Positions 1 through 9,525 of a stretch of 64,000 nt of DNA are shown here, piece after piece. The notes under the pieces are model-generated. The model saw only the letters and a program-made list of their open reading frames with translations, searched no databases and was not told where the DNA came from. Positions within the stretch are counted from its first letter, which is position 1; each line of letters begins with the position of its first letter. The position numbers and the translations under genes were made by a program. The DNA is taken from the NCBI GenBank assembly GCA_949740725.1, contig CATJIO010000095.1:1-64000 (forward strand), written 5' to 3'. This stretch comes from an uncultured Lachnospiraceae bacterium (GTDB lineage Bacteria > Bacillota > Clostridia > Lachnospirales > Lachnospiraceae).

Positions 1-84
1 CAGATCAAGACTTCTCCGAAGTTCAATAGGGAGCGTGATTCTTCCCAATTCATCAAGTTTCCTTACAACTCCTGTGGTTTTCAT
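1..84 (-). CDS. AbrB/SpoVT-family transcriptional regulator, N-terminal fragment
   Basis: The reverse strand encodes 28 residues starting MKTTGVVRKLDELGR and continuing with the ITLPIELRRSL pattern. This is the characteristic N-terminal swapped-hairpin DNA-binding domain of AbrB/Abh/SpoVT regulators. The gene runs off the left edge, so its length and C-terminal domain are unknown. An AGAAGGGGG ribosome site lies about 6 nt before the ATG. It diverges from the fatty-acid operon. Such proteins are transition-state regulators in Firmicutes; whether this one controls the adjacent operon cannot be judged from the sequence. Confidence 0.85.
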   Translation of the reverse strand, partial: MKTTGVVRKLDELGRITLPIELRRSLDL

Positions 85-131
85 AGTAAACCCCCTTCTA
101 TTAATGAATATTATGCACCCCCTGCATATAT

Positions 132-161
132 ACAATACCATATATTGTAAGGTAAAGTCAA
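132..161 (-). promoter_or_regulatory. Candidate promoter of the AbrB-type gene
   Basis: On the minus strand TTGACT (161-156) and TATTGT (137-132) are separated by 18 nt. The -10 lies in one arm of the inverted repeat TACAATA / TATTGTA (131-137 and 143-149), which could be an operator, for example for autoregulation. Confidence 0.45.
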
Positions 162-236
162 TATTTTCCGTTATAGTCAGAATACTGTCTGAAAAAAATA
201 TTTTTGATAAAATTTTTAATGTTGTGAAAAAAGGTA

Positions 237-265
237 TTGACAAAAATATGCGAATCTACTATTAT
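237..265 (+). promoter_or_regulatory. Sigma-A promoter of the fatty-acid synthesis operon
   Basis: TTGACA (237-242), a 17-nt spacer and TATTAT (260-265) form a near-consensus housekeeping promoter 50 nt before fabH. The predicted start site falls inside the first of two palindromes listed next, so a repressor bound there would block initiation. Confidence 0.8.
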
Positions 266-268
266 TAC

Positions 269-297
269 TTTGAATTTCAAAATATTTGAATTTAAAA
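269..297 (+). promoter_or_regulatory. Tandem TTTGA-N3-TCAAA palindromes, candidate fatty-acid regulator operator
   Basis: TTTGAATTTCAAA (269-281) is a near-perfect palindrome, and TTTGAATTTAAA (285-296) repeats it 16 bp downstream. The arms resemble the AT-rich operators of MarR-family FabT regulators and differ from the FapR consensus. They overlap the predicted transcription start of fabH. The regulator itself is not encoded in this window. Confidence 0.55.
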
Positions 298-314
298 TAA
301 ATAAGGGATGAGTT

Positions 315-1277
315 ATGACAGCAAAAATCAAAGGAACGGGAGCTTGTCCTGGGGAGCGGTTAGTGACCAATGAAGATTTGGCCCGGATCGTGGAAACCAG
401 TGATGAGTGGATTTACAGCCGGACAGGAATTAAAACCAGATATTTAAGTACTGGCAGGGGAACCTCAGAAATGGCGGCAGAGGCGTCAAAGAAGGCTTTA
501 GAGAATGCGGGAATTCGTCCGGAGGAATTGGATTTGATCCTGTTGGCTACTTCTACCCCGGAGTATTGCTTTCCCAGCAGTGCCTGCCAGGTGCAGGAGA
601 AAATTGGAGCAGCAAATGCAGCGGCATTTGACATCAGCGCGGCCTGCTCAGGCTTTGTTTTTGCTCTGCAGACTGCTGCTAGTTTTCTTGCTTCTGGAAG
701 CTTTCAGACGATTTTAGTTATTGGGGCTGATGATTTAAGTAAGATTACTGACTGGAGCGATCGGAAAACCTGTGTTCTCTTTGGAGACGGGGCAGGGGCA
801 GCGGTAATACAGGCAGAAGAAAAAGGACTTTTTCGCGGGGTGATGGGATCCGATGGGAGAAAAGGAGAAGTTTTGACCTGCCTGTCACGGTCAGAAGGGA
901 ATTTTCTCACGGGAAAGAAGCCGGAATATGGCTTCACTGCCATGGATGGACAAGAAGTGTTCAAGTTTGCTGTGAAGAAAGTTCCGGAGTGTATTAACCA
1001 AATCTTATCTGAGGTGGGGATTGGTAAGGAAGAGATCCGATATTATATTCTACATCAGGCTAATGAGCGGATTATCGAGGCAGTTTCAAAAAGGTTAAAG
1101 GAGCCTTTGGATAAATTTCCCATGAATATCCGGGAATACGGGAATACATCAGCAGCAACCATTCCTATACTTCTGGATGAGATGAACCGGGCAGAGAAAT
1201 TAACCCGAGGAGATAAGATTATTATGGCAGGTTTCGGCGGTGGCCTTACCTGGGGAGCTGTTTTGCTGGAGTGGTAA
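315..1277 (+). CDS. fabH: 3-oxoacyl-ACP synthase III (KAS III)
   Basis: Condenses acetyl-CoA (or a branched primer) with malonyl-ACP to start fatty-acid synthesis in the cytoplasm. At 320 residues it has normal KAS III length. The catalytic triad is visible: Cys111 in DISAACSGF, His247 in ILHQANERI and Asn277 in EYGNTSAA. The glycine-rich FGDGAGAAV and the C-terminal GFGGGLTWG match the family. The ATG follows an AAGGGATGAG ribosome site. It is the first gene of the operon, under the strong promoter with tandem palindromes, so control of this gene controls the whole pathway. Confidence 0.97.
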   Translation: MTAKIKGTGACPGERLVTNEDLARIVETSDEWIYSRTGIKTRYLSTGRGTSEMAAEASKKALENAGIRPEELDLILLATSTPEYCFPSSACQVQEKIGAANAAAFDISAACSGFVFALQTAASFLASGSFQTILVIGADDLSKITDWSDRKTCVLFGDGAGAAVIQAEEKGLFRGVMGSDGRKGEVLTCLSRSEGNFLTGKKPEYGFTAMDGQEVFKFAVKKVPECINQILSEVGIGKEEIRYYILHQANERIIEAVSKRLKEPLDKFPMNIREYGNTSAATIPILLDEMNRAEKLTRGDKIIMAGFGGGLTWGAVLLEW

Positions 1278-1318
1278 GAAACATTAAAAAATAAAAGAAG
1301 AAAAAGGAGATTACAGCT

Positions 1319-1552
1319 ATGTTGGAAAAAATGAAGGAATTAATTGCAGATCAGTTAAGCGTAGAGGCGGATATCATTACGGAGGCTTCCACCTTTAAGG
1401 ATGATTTGGGAGCAGATTCTCTTGATTTATTTGAGCTGGTTATGGCCTTAGAGGATGAGTATGGAGTAGAAATTCCGGCGGAGGATTTAGAGAATTTAGT
1501 AACTGTAGGCGATGTGATGAATTATTTAAAAGAAAAAGGCGTAGAGGCATAA
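1319..1552 (+). CDS. acpP: Acyl carrier protein
   Basis: Carries the growing acyl chain on a 4'-phosphopantetheine attached to Ser34 of the GADSLDLFELV motif. The protein is 77 residues and highly acidic, as expected for ACP. An AAAAAGGAG ribosome site precedes the ATG. The stop codon overlaps the ATG of fabK by one base (TAATG), which points to translational coupling. The phosphopantetheinyl transferase needed to activate it is not in the window. Confidence 0.97.
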   Translation: MLEKMKELIADQLSVEADIITEASTFKDDLGADSLDLFELVMALEDEYGVEIPAEDLENLVTVGDVMNYLKEKGVEA

Positions 1553-2478
1553 TGATGAATACAAGAATAACCCAGATGTTGGGTATTAAATATCCCATTA
1601 TCCAGGGAGGGATGGCCTGGGTGGCAGAACATCATCTGGCTGCTGCTGTGTCAGAGGCAGGAGGCCTTGGACTGATCGGCGGGGCGAATGCTCCGGGAGA
1701 AGTGGTCCGGGAAGAAATCCGCAAGGCAAAGGAATTAACAGAGAAGCCCTTTGGGGTGAATGTGATGTTGCTAAGCCCTTATGCAGAGGATGTGGCACGG
1801 GTAGTGGTAGAAGAGGGGATCAAGGTTGTTACCACCGGCGCGGGAAATCCGGAAAAGTATATGGACATGTGGAAGGAAGCAGGGATCAAGGTGATTCCTG
1901 TGGTGGCTTCCGTGGCGCTGGCAAGGCGGATGGAGAAGTACGGAGCAGATGCTGTTGTGGCAGAAGGAATGGAGTCCGGTGGCCACATCGGGGAGGCGAC
2001 TACCATGACGTTGGTTCCGCAGGTAAAGGATGCAGTATCTATCCCGGTGATTGCTGCAGGCGGTATTGGAGATGGGAGAGGCTTGGCAGCGGCATTTATG
2101 TTAGGAGCAGAAGCTGTTCAGGTGGGAACCCGTTTCGTGGTGGCAGAGGAATCCATTGTACATGATAATTATAAGCAAAGAGTAATTAAGGCAAAAGATA
2201 TTGATTCTGCGGTAACCGGCCGGAGCCATGGACATCCTATTCGTTGTCTGCGAAATAAAATGACTAGAGAATATTTGAAGCTGGAGCAGGAAGGAAAATC
2301 CTTTGAGGAACTGGAATATCTAACCTTAGGCGCCCTGAGAAGAGCTGTCCAGGAGGGGGATGTCCAGGAGGGAACAGTGATGGCGGGCCAGATCGCCGGA
2401 ATGATCGATAAGGAGTTAAGCTGTAAAGAAATCATTGATGAAATGATGGATCAGGCAGTAAAGCTGTTAAAGCGGTAA
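1552..2478 (+). CDS. fabK: Enoyl-ACP reductase II (FMN-dependent)
   Basis: Performs the last reduction of each elongation cycle, trans-2-enoyl-ACP to acyl-ACP, using NAD(P)H and FMN in a TIM barrel. It starts with YPIIQGGMAWVA and contains the SGGHIGEA motif, whose histidine (145 from the first Met) is the catalytic residue of FabK, then the phosphate-binding AAGGIGDGRG and AEAVQVGTRF. No fabI or fabL is present, so this is probably the operon's enoyl reductase. Two Met codons in tandem are possible starts; the first overlaps the acpP stop. Length 307-308 residues is normal. Confidence 0.93.
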   Translation: MMNTRITQMLGIKYPIIQGGMAWVAEHHLAAAVSEAGGLGLIGGANAPGEVVREEIRKAKELTEKPFGVNVMLLSPYAEDVARVVVEEGIKVVTTGAGNPEKYMDMWKEAGIKVIPVVASVALARRMEKYGADAVVAEGMESGGHIGEATTMTLVPQVKDAVSIPVIAAGGIGDGRGLAAAFMLGAEAVQVGTRFVVAEESIVHDNYKQRVIKAKDIDSAVTGRSHGHPIRCLRNKMTREYLKLEQEGKSFEELEYLTLGALRRAVQEGDVQEGTVMAGQIAGMIDKELSCKEIIDEMMDQAVKLLKR

Positions 2479-2497
2479 AAAGATAAGGAGCCATATA

Positions 2498-3421
2498 ATG
2501 AGTAAGATTGCATTTATATTCCCAGGCCAGGGGGCCCAGTACATCGGCATGGGACAGGATTTTTATGAGAAAACAGAGACGGGAAAAGAAATTTTTGACG
2601 AAGCCTCCCAGCTTTTAGGCTTTTCCGTGCCAGAGCTGTGTTTTCAGGAAAATGACCGATTAGATATCACGGAGTATACACAGGCTGCCATGGTAACGGT
2701 AAGCATTGCCATGATGAAGGTGCTGGAAGAAAAAGGGATCAAGCCAGATGTGGCAGCGGGCTTAAGCCTGGGAGAATATGCAGCCTTAGTCGCGGCAGAG
2801 GTGATGAGCCTACAGGATGCCATTACCACCGTCCGCCAGAGGGGAATCCTAATGCAGGAGGCTGTTCCTGCAGGGGTGGGAGCGATGGCGGCAGTATTGG
2901 CCCTGGATAATCAGAAGATTGAGGAAGTAATCCAGCCCATGGATCAGGTATGGATTGCTAATTATAATTGTCCCGGCCAGACTGTGATTTCCGGCCAGAA
3001 GGAAGCAGTAGAAGTAGCATGCGAGAAGCTGAAAGAGGCAGGGGCAAAGAGGACAATCTTTTTAAATGTAAGCGGCCCCTTCCACTCGGGGCTTCTCTCT
3101 GAGGCAGGAAAAAAGCTTGGGAAGGTGCTGGAACAGGTTATAGTAAAAGATCCAGTGATTCCTTATGTGGCTAATGTGACCGCAGAGCTTGTGAAAAATG
3201 GCTCTCTGGTAAAGCCGCTTTTGGAGAAACAGGTATCCTCATCAGTGAAATGGCAGCAAAGTGTAGAAGTCATGATTGCAGAGGGTGTGGATATCTTTAT
3301 TGAAATTGGCCCCGGAAAGACATTAGCCGGGTTTATGAAAAAGATTAATCGGAACGTAAAGGTTCTTAATATAGAGAAATTGGAAGATATAGAGAAGGTT
3401 TTGGAGGTGCTGGGAAAATGA
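2498..3421 (+). CDS. fabD: Malonyl-CoA:ACP transacylase
   Basis: Transfers malonyl from CoA to ACP to provide the elongation unit. The N-terminal FPGQGAQ loop is intact. The nucleophile elbow reads GLSLGEY with Ser90; the usual His before the serine is Leu here, a known variation in Firmicutes. The catalytic His is in SGPFHS (about residue 196). Length 307 is typical. Its last codons overlap fabG by 4 nt (ATGA), indicating coupled translation. Confidence 0.95.
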   Translation: MSKIAFIFPGQGAQYIGMGQDFYEKTETGKEIFDEASQLLGFSVPELCFQENDRLDITEYTQAAMVTVSIAMMKVLEEKGIKPDVAAGLSLGEYAALVAAEVMSLQDAITTVRQRGILMQEAVPAGVGAMAAVLALDNQKIEEVIQPMDQVWIANYNCPGQTVISGQKEAVEVACEKLKEAGAKRTIFLNVSGPFHSGLLSEAGKKLGKVLEQVIVKDPVIPYVANVTAELVKNGSLVKPLLEKQVSSSVKWQQSVEVMIAEGVDIFIEIGPGKTLAGFMKKINRNVKVLNIEKLEDIEKVLEVLGK

Positions 3422-4161
3422 TGTTAGAAAATCGTATCGCGCTGGTGACCGGCGCTGGACGGGGAATAGGACGGGCCATTGCCTTAAAGCTGGCATCGGA
3501 AGGTGCCATGGTGATCGTAAATTATAATGGTTCTGAGAGCCGGGCCAGGGAGGTTGTTACCCAGATCCAGGAACAGGGAGGGAAGGCGGCCGCCATTCAA
3601 TGTAATGTGGCAGACTTTTCATCTTGCGGACAGATGATGGAGACAATAATAAAGGATTATGGTCGTCTGGATATTTTGGTAAATAATGCAGGAATTACCA
3701 AGGACAATTTGCTGATGAAAATGAGTGAAGAAGAATTTGACCAGGTTATTGATATTAATTTAAAAGGCGCGTTTAATTGTATGAAGCATGTTTCCCGCCA
3801 GATGGTAAAGCAGAGGCAGGGGCGGATTATTAATATTTCTTCCGTGTCTGGCGTATCAGGAAATGCAGGCCAGGTCAACTACAGCGCTTCAAAAGCCGGG
3901 ATTATCGGTATGACAAAGACTGCAGCCAGAGAAATGGCAGCCAGAGGGATTACGGTGAATGCCATTGCACCAGGTTTTATTCAGACGGAAATGACCGATA
4001 TCCTTTCAGATAAGATCAAAGAGTCGATTCTGGAGAAAATTCCTATGAGACAGTTTGGCCAGCCGGAAGACATCGGGGAAATGGTTTTATTCCTTGCATC
4101 GGATAAGGCAAGGTATATTACTGGCCAGGTGATCTGTGTGGACGGCGGAATGGTAATGTAG
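3418..4161 (+). CDS. fabG: 3-oxoacyl-ACP reductase
   Basis: NADPH-dependent reductase of the short-chain dehydrogenase family that reduces 3-ketoacyl-ACP. The nucleotide-binding TGAGRGIG (11-18), the NNAG motif (89-92) and the catalytic Ser142, Tyr155, Lys159 (the YSASK box) are all present. The 247-residue length fits FabG. The ATG overlaps the fabD stop. The C-terminal GQVICVDGGMVM is the usual end for a biosynthetic FabG. Confidence 0.96.
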   Translation: MMLENRIALVTGAGRGIGRAIALKLASEGAMVIVNYNGSESRAREVVTQIQEQGGKAAAIQCNVADFSSCGQMMETIIKDYGRLDILVNNAGITKDNLLMKMSEEEFDQVIDINLKGAFNCMKHVSRQMVKQRQGRIINISSVSGVSGNAGQVNYSASKAGIIGMTKTAAREMAARGITVNAIAPGFIQTEMTDILSDKIKESILEKIPMRQFGQPEDIGEMVLFLASDKARYITGQVICVDGGMVM

Positions 4162-4203
4162 GATGTGAATTGAAGGGTGAATAAGGTAAGGAGAAACTAG
4201 GAT

Positions 4204-5442
4204 ATGAGCAGACGAGTGGTAGTAACCGGCCTGGGCGCCATCACACCTATTGGAAATGATGTAGACAGTTTCTGGGCAGGATTAAAGGAAAAGAAGGTGG
4301 GAATTGGACCCATCACTTATTTTGATACAGCGGATTATAAAGCAAAGCTGGCAGCCCAGGTAAAGGATTTTAATCCCAAGGATTATATGGATCCTAAAGC
4401 AGCCAGAAGAATGGAATTATTTTCCCAATATGGGGTGGCTGCGTCAAAGCAGGCATTGGAGGATGCTGGGCTGGATATGACGAAGGAAGAACCTTATATG
4501 ATAGGTGTATCCGTTGGGTCCGGAATCGGCTCCATGCAGGCATTTGAGCGGGATCATAAGAAGCTTTTAGAAAAGGGACCAAGCCGAGTAAATCCTTTGC
4601 TGGTACCTATGATGATCAGTAATATGGCCGCAGGTAATATCAGTATTCAATTTGGACTAAAGGGAAAAAATATCAATGTAGTGACTGCCTGTGCTACGGG
4701 AACCCATAGTATCGGGGAAGCCTTCCGGGCGATTCAGTACGGAGAGGCAGATGTGATGCTGGCAGGGGGAACAGAGGCCAGTATCTGTCCTATTGGTGTA
4801 GCAGGCTTTTCATCCTTGACCGCCCTTTCCTTTTCCCAGGATCCTTTACACGCATCCCGCCCCTTTGATGAAAACCGGGACGGCTTTGTGATGGGAGAGG
4901 GATCTGGGGTGGTCGTGCTGGAAGCCTTAGACCATGCTCTGGCAAGAGGGGCGAAGATTTATGCGGAGGTAGGAGGATATGGATCTACCTGCGACGCCTA
5001 CCATATCACCTCCCCGGCAGAGGATGGAAGTGGAGCGGCGAGAGCAATGACCAATGCCATCAAGGATGCAGGTCTTAAGCCGGAGGACATTGATTACATC
5101 AATGCTCATGGAACCAGCACCCATCACAATGATCTGTTTGAAACCAAGGCAATCAAGCTGGCATTGGGTGATCACGCCTATGGAGTAAAAATTAATTCCA
5201 CCAAATCCATGATCGGCCATTTGTTAGGCGCTGCCGGAGGAGTGGAGTTTATCACCTGCGTGAAATCTATTGAAGAGGGCTTTATCCATGCCACAGCGGG
5301 TCTTGAAAAAGAGGGAGAAGGCTGTGACCTGGATTATACTAAGGGAGAGGGAGTTTCTATGGAGGTAGGCTGCGCTATTAGTAATTCCCTAGGATTTGGC
5401 GGACATAACGGCAGTATAGTGGTAAAGAAATATCGACCATAG
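4204..5442 (+). CDS. fabF: 3-oxoacyl-ACP synthase II (KAS II)
   Basis: Elongating condensing enzyme. Catalytic Cys163 lies in VVTACATGTHS, His302 in NAHGTSTHHND and His339 in KSMIGHLLGAAG, the Cys-His-His triad of KAS I/II. It opens with RRVVVTGLGAITPIG and ends with NSLGFGGHNGSIV, both family hallmarks. Length 412 is normal. No separate fabB is present, so it probably carries all elongation after the FabH step. Confidence 0.97.
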   Translation: MSRRVVVTGLGAITPIGNDVDSFWAGLKEKKVGIGPITYFDTADYKAKLAAQVKDFNPKDYMDPKAARRMELFSQYGVAASKQALEDAGLDMTKEEPYMIGVSVGSGIGSMQAFERDHKKLLEKGPSRVNPLLVPMMISNMAAGNISIQFGLKGKNINVVTACATGTHSIGEAFRAIQYGEADVMLAGGTEASICPIGVAGFSSLTALSFSQDPLHASRPFDENRDGFVMGEGSGVVVLEALDHALARGAKIYAEVGGYGSTCDAYHITSPAEDGSGAARAMTNAIKDAGLKPEDIDYINAHGTSTHHNDLFETKAIKLALGDHAYGVKINSTKSMIGHLLGAAGGVEFITCVKSIEEGFIHATAGLEKEGEGCDLDYTKGEGVSMEVGCAISNSLGFGGHNGSIVVKKYRP

Positions 5443-5466
5443 CCAGATAGGCAGAAGGTGGAAAAT

Positions 5467-5949
5467 ATGGATATTAAAGAGATTATGAAACTAATACAGG
5501 GAGTTAGTGATTACGGTCTGACCAGCTTTGAACTAGAAGAAGGAAATATGAGGATTTCTCTAAAAAGAGAAAAGGAAACTATACAGATTCAGACTCCTGT
5601 CCTCACAACGCCTGTAGTATCGGGGGCAGTAGCCGGAAATGGGGTTATCTCCGGAAGTGTTTCTGAGGGAAATCTGGAAACGGATCACAGGCAGAAAGAT
5701 GTGCCTATCGGATCGGATCAAGTTGTCACATCTCCTCTGGTTGGCGTATTTTATGCCGCCTCATCCCCAGATGCAGAGCCTTTTGTCAAGGTAGGGGATG
5801 TGGTAAAAAAAGGACAGGTGCTTGGCATTATTGAGGCTATGAAGCTGATGAATGAGATTGAAAGCGAATATGATGGGGTAGTGGAAGCTGTCCTAGTTAA
5901 AAATGAAGATGTTGTGGAGTACGGACAGCCATTGTTTCGGATTCGTTAG
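5467..5949 (+). CDS. accB: Biotin carboxyl carrier protein of acetyl-CoA carboxylase
   Basis: Carries CO2 on biotin between AccC and the carboxyltransferase. The biotinylation motif EAMKLMNE is present with Lys126, inside the typical C-terminal lipoyl/biotinyl fold (VTSPLVGVFY to GQPLFRI). A variable linker spans about residues 40-85. A GTG nine bases upstream is in frame, but AAGGTGG sits 7 nt before the ATG chosen here, so that start (160 residues) is preferred. Confidence 0.95.
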   Translation: MDIKEIMKLIQGVSDYGLTSFELEEGNMRISLKREKETIQIQTPVLTTPVVSGAVAGNGVISGSVSEGNLETDHRQKDVPIGSDQVVTSPLVGVFYAASSPDAEPFVKVGDVVKKGQVLGIIEAMKLMNEIESEYDGVVEAVLVKNEDVVEYGQPLFRIR

Positions 5950-5958
5950 GAGGAGAGT

Positions 5959-6381
5959 ATGCTGGGAATAAAAGAAATTCAGGAGATTATTCCTCACCGC
6001 CATCCCTTTTTGTTGATTGATCAGGTTGAGGAGCTGGAGCCAGGTGTCAAGGCGGTGGGATATAAATCCGTCACTTACAATGAGCCATTTTTTGCAGGAC
6101 ATTTTCCCCAGGAGCCGGTGATGCCAGGAGTATTGATTGTGGAGGCTTTGGCTCAGACGGGGGCGGTAGCCATCCTGTCAAAGGAAGAGAATAAGGGAAA
6201 GGTAGCCTATTTCGGGGCAATCAATAACGCCAAGTTTAAGAAAAAGGTGATCCCAGGGGATAAACTGCGCCTAGAGTGTCAGATCATCAAGCAGAAGGGA
6301 CCGGTAGGTGTAGGGCAGGCTACCGCCACAGTAGATGGAAAGATAGCGGTTTCTGCGGAATTAACCTTTATGATCGGATAG
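5959..6381 (+). CDS. fabZ: 3-hydroxyacyl-ACP dehydratase
   Basis: Hot-dog-fold dehydratase that converts 3-hydroxyacyl-ACP to trans-2-enoyl-[13 protein letters not shown] and [22 protein letters not shown] carry catalytic His48 and Glu62. At 140 residues it is full length. An AGGAGAG site precedes the ATG. It is inserted between two acetyl-CoA carboxylase genes, the usual order in Clostridia. No fabA or fabM is present, so how any unsaturated fatty acids are made is not visible here. Confidence 0.96.
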   Translation: MLGIKEIQEIIPHRHPFLLIDQVEELEPGVKAVGYKSVTYNEPFFAGHFPQEPVMPGVLIVEALAQTGAVAILSKEENKGKVAYFGAINNAKFKKKVIPGDKLRLECQIIKQKGPVGVGQATATVDGKIAVSAELTFMIG

Positions 6382-6398
6382 ATGAAGAGGGAATGATC

Positions 6399-7751
6399 AT
6401 GTTTGACAAAATTTTAATTGCCAACCGGGGTGAGATTGCAGTACGGATTATCCGGGCATGCAGGGAAATGGGAATTAAGACAGTAGCGGTGTATTCCGAG
6501 GCAGACAGGGATTCTCTCCATACCATGCTGGCAGATGAGGCCATCTGTATTGGCCCAGCTGCTTCATCCCAAAGTTATTTAAATATGGAGCGGATTCTCA
6601 CCGCTTGCGTGGCGATGAAAGCCGATGCCATCCATCCGGGATTTGGATTTTTATCCGAAAATGCCAGATTTGCACAATTATGTGAAGCATGCCAGATCGC
6701 CTTTATCGGGCCCTCCGCTGAGATTATTCACAAGATGGGAAATAAGTCCGAGGCAAGAAGAACCATGATCGAGGCAGGTGTTCCAGTAGTTCCAGGCACC
6801 AAAGAGCCAGTATATACAGCAGAGGAAGGGTTAAAGCTGGCGGAGTCCATTGGATTTCCGGTGATGATTAAGGCTTCCTCTGGAGGCGGCGGGAAAGGAA
6901 TGCGGATCTCCAGAGGATCGGAGGATTTTGAGGAAAATTTCCGCAGCGCTCAGCTGGAGTCGGTAAAAGGTTTTTCTGACGACACCATGTACATCGAAAA
7001 GTATATTGAAAAGCCGAGACATATTGAGTTTCAGATTATGGCGGATAAATATGGAAACGTGGTGCACTTAGGAGAGAGAGACTGTTCCATTCAGCGTCGC
7101 CATCAGAAGGTATTAGAGGAATCCCCCTGTGAGATTATTTCAGAGGAGTTGCGCAAGAAAATGGGGGATACGGCAGTAAAGGCAGCTCAGGCAGTAAATT
7201 ATGAAAATGCGGGAACCATTGAGTTCCTTCTAGATAAAGACAAAAATTTTTATTTTATGGAAATGAATACCAGGATTCAAGTAGAACATCCGGTAACAGA
7301 GTTAGTAACAGGGCTGGACTTAATTAAGGAGCAAATTTTGGTTGCCGCAGGGGAGAGACTGCGTGTAAAACAGGAGGATATCCGCATATCCGGCCATGCA
7401 ATCGAATGCCGGATCAATGCGGAGAATCCATCCAGAAATTTTATGCCTTGCCCGGGAAGAATTACTAATATTCATCTTCCAGGTGGAAATGGCGTGCGGA
7501 TTGATACTCATATTTACCAGGATTACCAGGTTCCCCCTACCTATGACTCTATGCTGTTAAAGCTGATTGTACATGGCAAGGATAGGAAGGAAGCTATCCA
7601 GAAGATGAGAAGCGTTTTGGGAGAGCTGATTATCGAGGGAATTGAAACCAACGGAGATTTCCAATATGATATATTAAGCCATCCGGCATTCCAGGAGGGA
7701 GAGACAGATACTGGGTTTATCCCGGAGTATTTCCCACAATATTGTAAGTAA
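6399..7751 (+). CDS. accC: Biotin carboxylase subunit of acetyl-CoA carboxylase
   Basis: ATP-dependent carboxylation of the AccB biotin. It shows ILIANRGEIAVRI, HPGFGFLSENA, the ATP-grasp glycine loop SSGGGGKGMR, and EMNTRIQVEHPVTE with active-site Arg and Glu. The reading frame is open far upstream into fabZ, but those residues are not homologous; the ATG at 6399 has GAAGAGGG 7 nt before it and gives 450 residues, matching the family. The ATG two codons earlier (6393) is less well spaced. Confidence 0.96.
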   Translation: MFDKILIANRGEIAVRIIRACREMGIKTVAVYSEADRDSLHTMLADEAICIGPAASSQSYLNMERILTACVAMKADAIHPGFGFLSENARFAQLCEACQIAFIGPSAEIIHKMGNKSEARRTMIEAGVPVVPGTKEPVYTAEEGLKLAESIGFPVMIKASSGGGGKGMRISRGSEDFEENFRSAQLESVKGFSDDTMYIEKYIEKPRHIEFQIMADKYGNVVHLGERDCSIQRRHQKVLEESPCEIISEELRKKMGDTAVKAAQAVNYENAGTIEFLLDKDKNFYFMEMNTRIQVEHPVTELVTGLDLIKEQILVAAGERLRVKQEDIRISGHAIECRINAENPSRNFMPCPGRITNIHLPGGNGVRIDTHIYQDYQVPPTYDSMLLKLIVHGKDRKEAIQKMRSVLGELIIEGIETNGDFQYDILSHPAFQEGETDTGFIPEYFPQYCK

Positions 7752-7776
7752 ATGGTGAAAGAAAGGAGCTTCGCCT

Positions 7777-9495
7777 ATGCTCAGGGACATGTTTAAGAAA
7801 ACATACACATTGATTGATACAAAGTACAGCGTGTCAAAGGGGAATAAGGAACCCAGCATTCCCCAGGGACTGTGGAGAAAATGCAATAAATGCAGCCAGC
7901 CAATCTATGTGGAAGACGTGGTAAGCAATCATTATGTCTGTCCCAAATGCGGCGGTTATTTCCGAATTCATGCTTTTCGGCGGATCGAGATGCTGGTGGA
8001 TCCAGGAACCTTTGAAGAGTGGAATCAGGAGATGAAATTTTCAAATCCTCTGGATTTTCCCGGGTATGAGAAAAAGGTTCTGGCCGCCAGAGAGAAGACG
8101 AAGCTGAATGAGGCGGTAGTTACCGGAAGAGGGGAGATTTGCGGCCAGCAGGCGGTGGTGTGTGTATGCGATTCCCGATTTATGATGAGCAGCATGGGCC
8201 ATGTGGTTGGAGAGAAAATTACCCAGGCTATTGAGGACGCTACGAGGGATAAGCTTCCGGTGGTTATTTTCGCCGCTTCTGGGGGAGCCCGGATGCAGGA
8301 GGGGATTGTCTCTTTGATGCAGATGGCCAAAACATCGGCGGCGCTGAAACGTCATCATGAGGCGGGACAGCTGTTTATCAGCGTACTCACTGATCCCACC
8401 ACTGGCGGTGTGACAGCTAGCTTTGCTATGCTGGGGGATATTATTATCGCGGAACCCAAGGCCCTTATCGGCTTTGCCGGTCCCAGGGTGATCGAGCAGA
8501 CCATCGGACAAAAGCTTCCAGAGGGCTTCCAGCGGGCGGAGTTTCTGCTGGATCACGGATTTGTGGATATGATCGTAGAGCGAAAGGATCAGAAGGAAAC
8601 CATTGGACTGCTTTTGAAAATGCATAGCAGAGAAAAAGGGGTTGATAAAAATAGATGGGAAAAGGAGCAGGAAGTACTGGAGAAACGAGAAACTTCAGGT
8701 AGGCGGACCGCTCCTAAGTCTGCCTGGGATACGGTATTAATTTCTAGAAAGGCGGATCGCCCCACTGCTCTGGATTATATTCATGGACTCTTTGATGATT
8801 TTATCGAGTTTCACGGTGATCGGTATTTTAAGGATGATGGGGCCATTGTGGGTGGAATTGCATTCTTTCACGGGATTCCAGTGACGGTTATTGGCCAGGC
8901 AAAAGGAAAAAATACTAAGGATAATATTAAAAGGAATTTTGGGATGCCTTCCCCAGATGGTTACCGAAAGGCTTTGCGGCTAATGAAAGAGGCGGAAACT
9001 TTTGGACGCCCCATCATTTGCTTTGTGGATACTCCTGGAGCTTTTTGTGGATTAGAGGCGGAGGAGAGAGGACAGGGAGAAGCCATTGCCAGGAATTTAT
9101 TTGAAATGTCCTCCTTAAAGGTTCCAGTGCTCTCTATTGTTATCGGGGAGGGGGGAAGCGGAGGCGCCTTGGCTATGGCCACAGCTAATGAGGTGTGGAT
9201 GTTGGAGCATGCCATATACTCTATCCTTTCACCTGAGGGTTTTGCATCAATCCTGTGGAAAGACAGCAAAAAAGCTCCGGATGCCGCCAAAGTCATGAAG
9301 ATTACCGCGGCGGATCTATATCAGATGGGATTAATTGAGCAAGTTATACCGGAGGAAGGGGAATTTAACTTAGAAACACTGCCTTCCACTCTTCACTATT
9401 TGGATCAAGAGATTGTATCCTTTATCATCCGTATGAGTGGGATGGATGGCAATCAGTTGGCAGAAAGCCGATATGAGAGATTCCGGAAAATGTAA
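7777..9495 (+). CDS. Acetyl-CoA carboxylase carboxyltransferase, fused beta and alpha subunits
   Basis: Transfers the carboxyl group from biotin to acetyl-CoA. The N-terminal half is AccD: a zinc ribbon with Cys36/Cys39 and Cys55/Cys58, then a crotonase-like domain with [12 protein letters not shown]. From about residue 300 it continues as AccA ([45 protein letters not shown]). The N-terminal helix usual for separate AccA is reduced at the junction. At 572 residues it is a single-chain carboxyltransferase, so subunit ratio is fixed at 1:1. An AAAGGAG site precedes the ATG. Confidence 0.95.
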   Translation: MLRDMFKKTYTLIDTKYSVSKGNKEPSIPQGLWRKCNKCSQPIYVEDVVSNHYVCPKCGGYFRIHAFRRIEMLVDPGTFEEWNQEMKFSNPLDFPGYEKKVLAAREKTKLNEAVVTGRGEICGQQAVVCVCDSRFMMSSMGHVVGEKITQAIEDATRDKLPVVIFAASGGARMQEGIVSLMQMAKTSAALKRHHEAGQLFISVLTDPTTGGVTASFAMLGDIIIAEPKALIGFAGPRVIEQTIGQKLPEGFQRAEFLLDHGFVDMIVERKDQKETIGLLLKMHSREKGVDKNRWEKEQEVLEKRETSGRRTAPKSAWDTVLISRKADRPTALDYIHGLFDDFIEFHGDRYFKDDGAIVGGIAFFHGIPVTVIGQAKGKNTKDNIKRNFGMPSPDGYRKALRLMKEAETFGRPIICFVDTPGAFCGLEAEERGQGEAIARNLFEMSSLKVPVLSIVIGEGGSGGALAMATANEVWMLEHAIYSILSPEGFASILWKDSKKAPDAAKVMKITAADLYQMGLIEQVIPEEGEFNLETLPSTLHYLDQEIVSFIIRMSGMDGNQLAESRYERFRKM

Positions 9496-9525
9496 GGAAA
9501 ATATCCCACACAGGAAGGAAGGATT

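Noticed and set aside
35..289. 84-codon ORF before fabH
   Set aside because: It overlaps the AbrB-type gene and the fabH promoter elements, with no Shine-Dalgarno and a composition typical of non-coding AT-rich DNA.
6276..6398. Extended N-terminus of biotin carboxylase
   Set aside because: Upstream residues lie inside fabZ in another frame and do not match the family; a well-placed ribosome site supports 6399.
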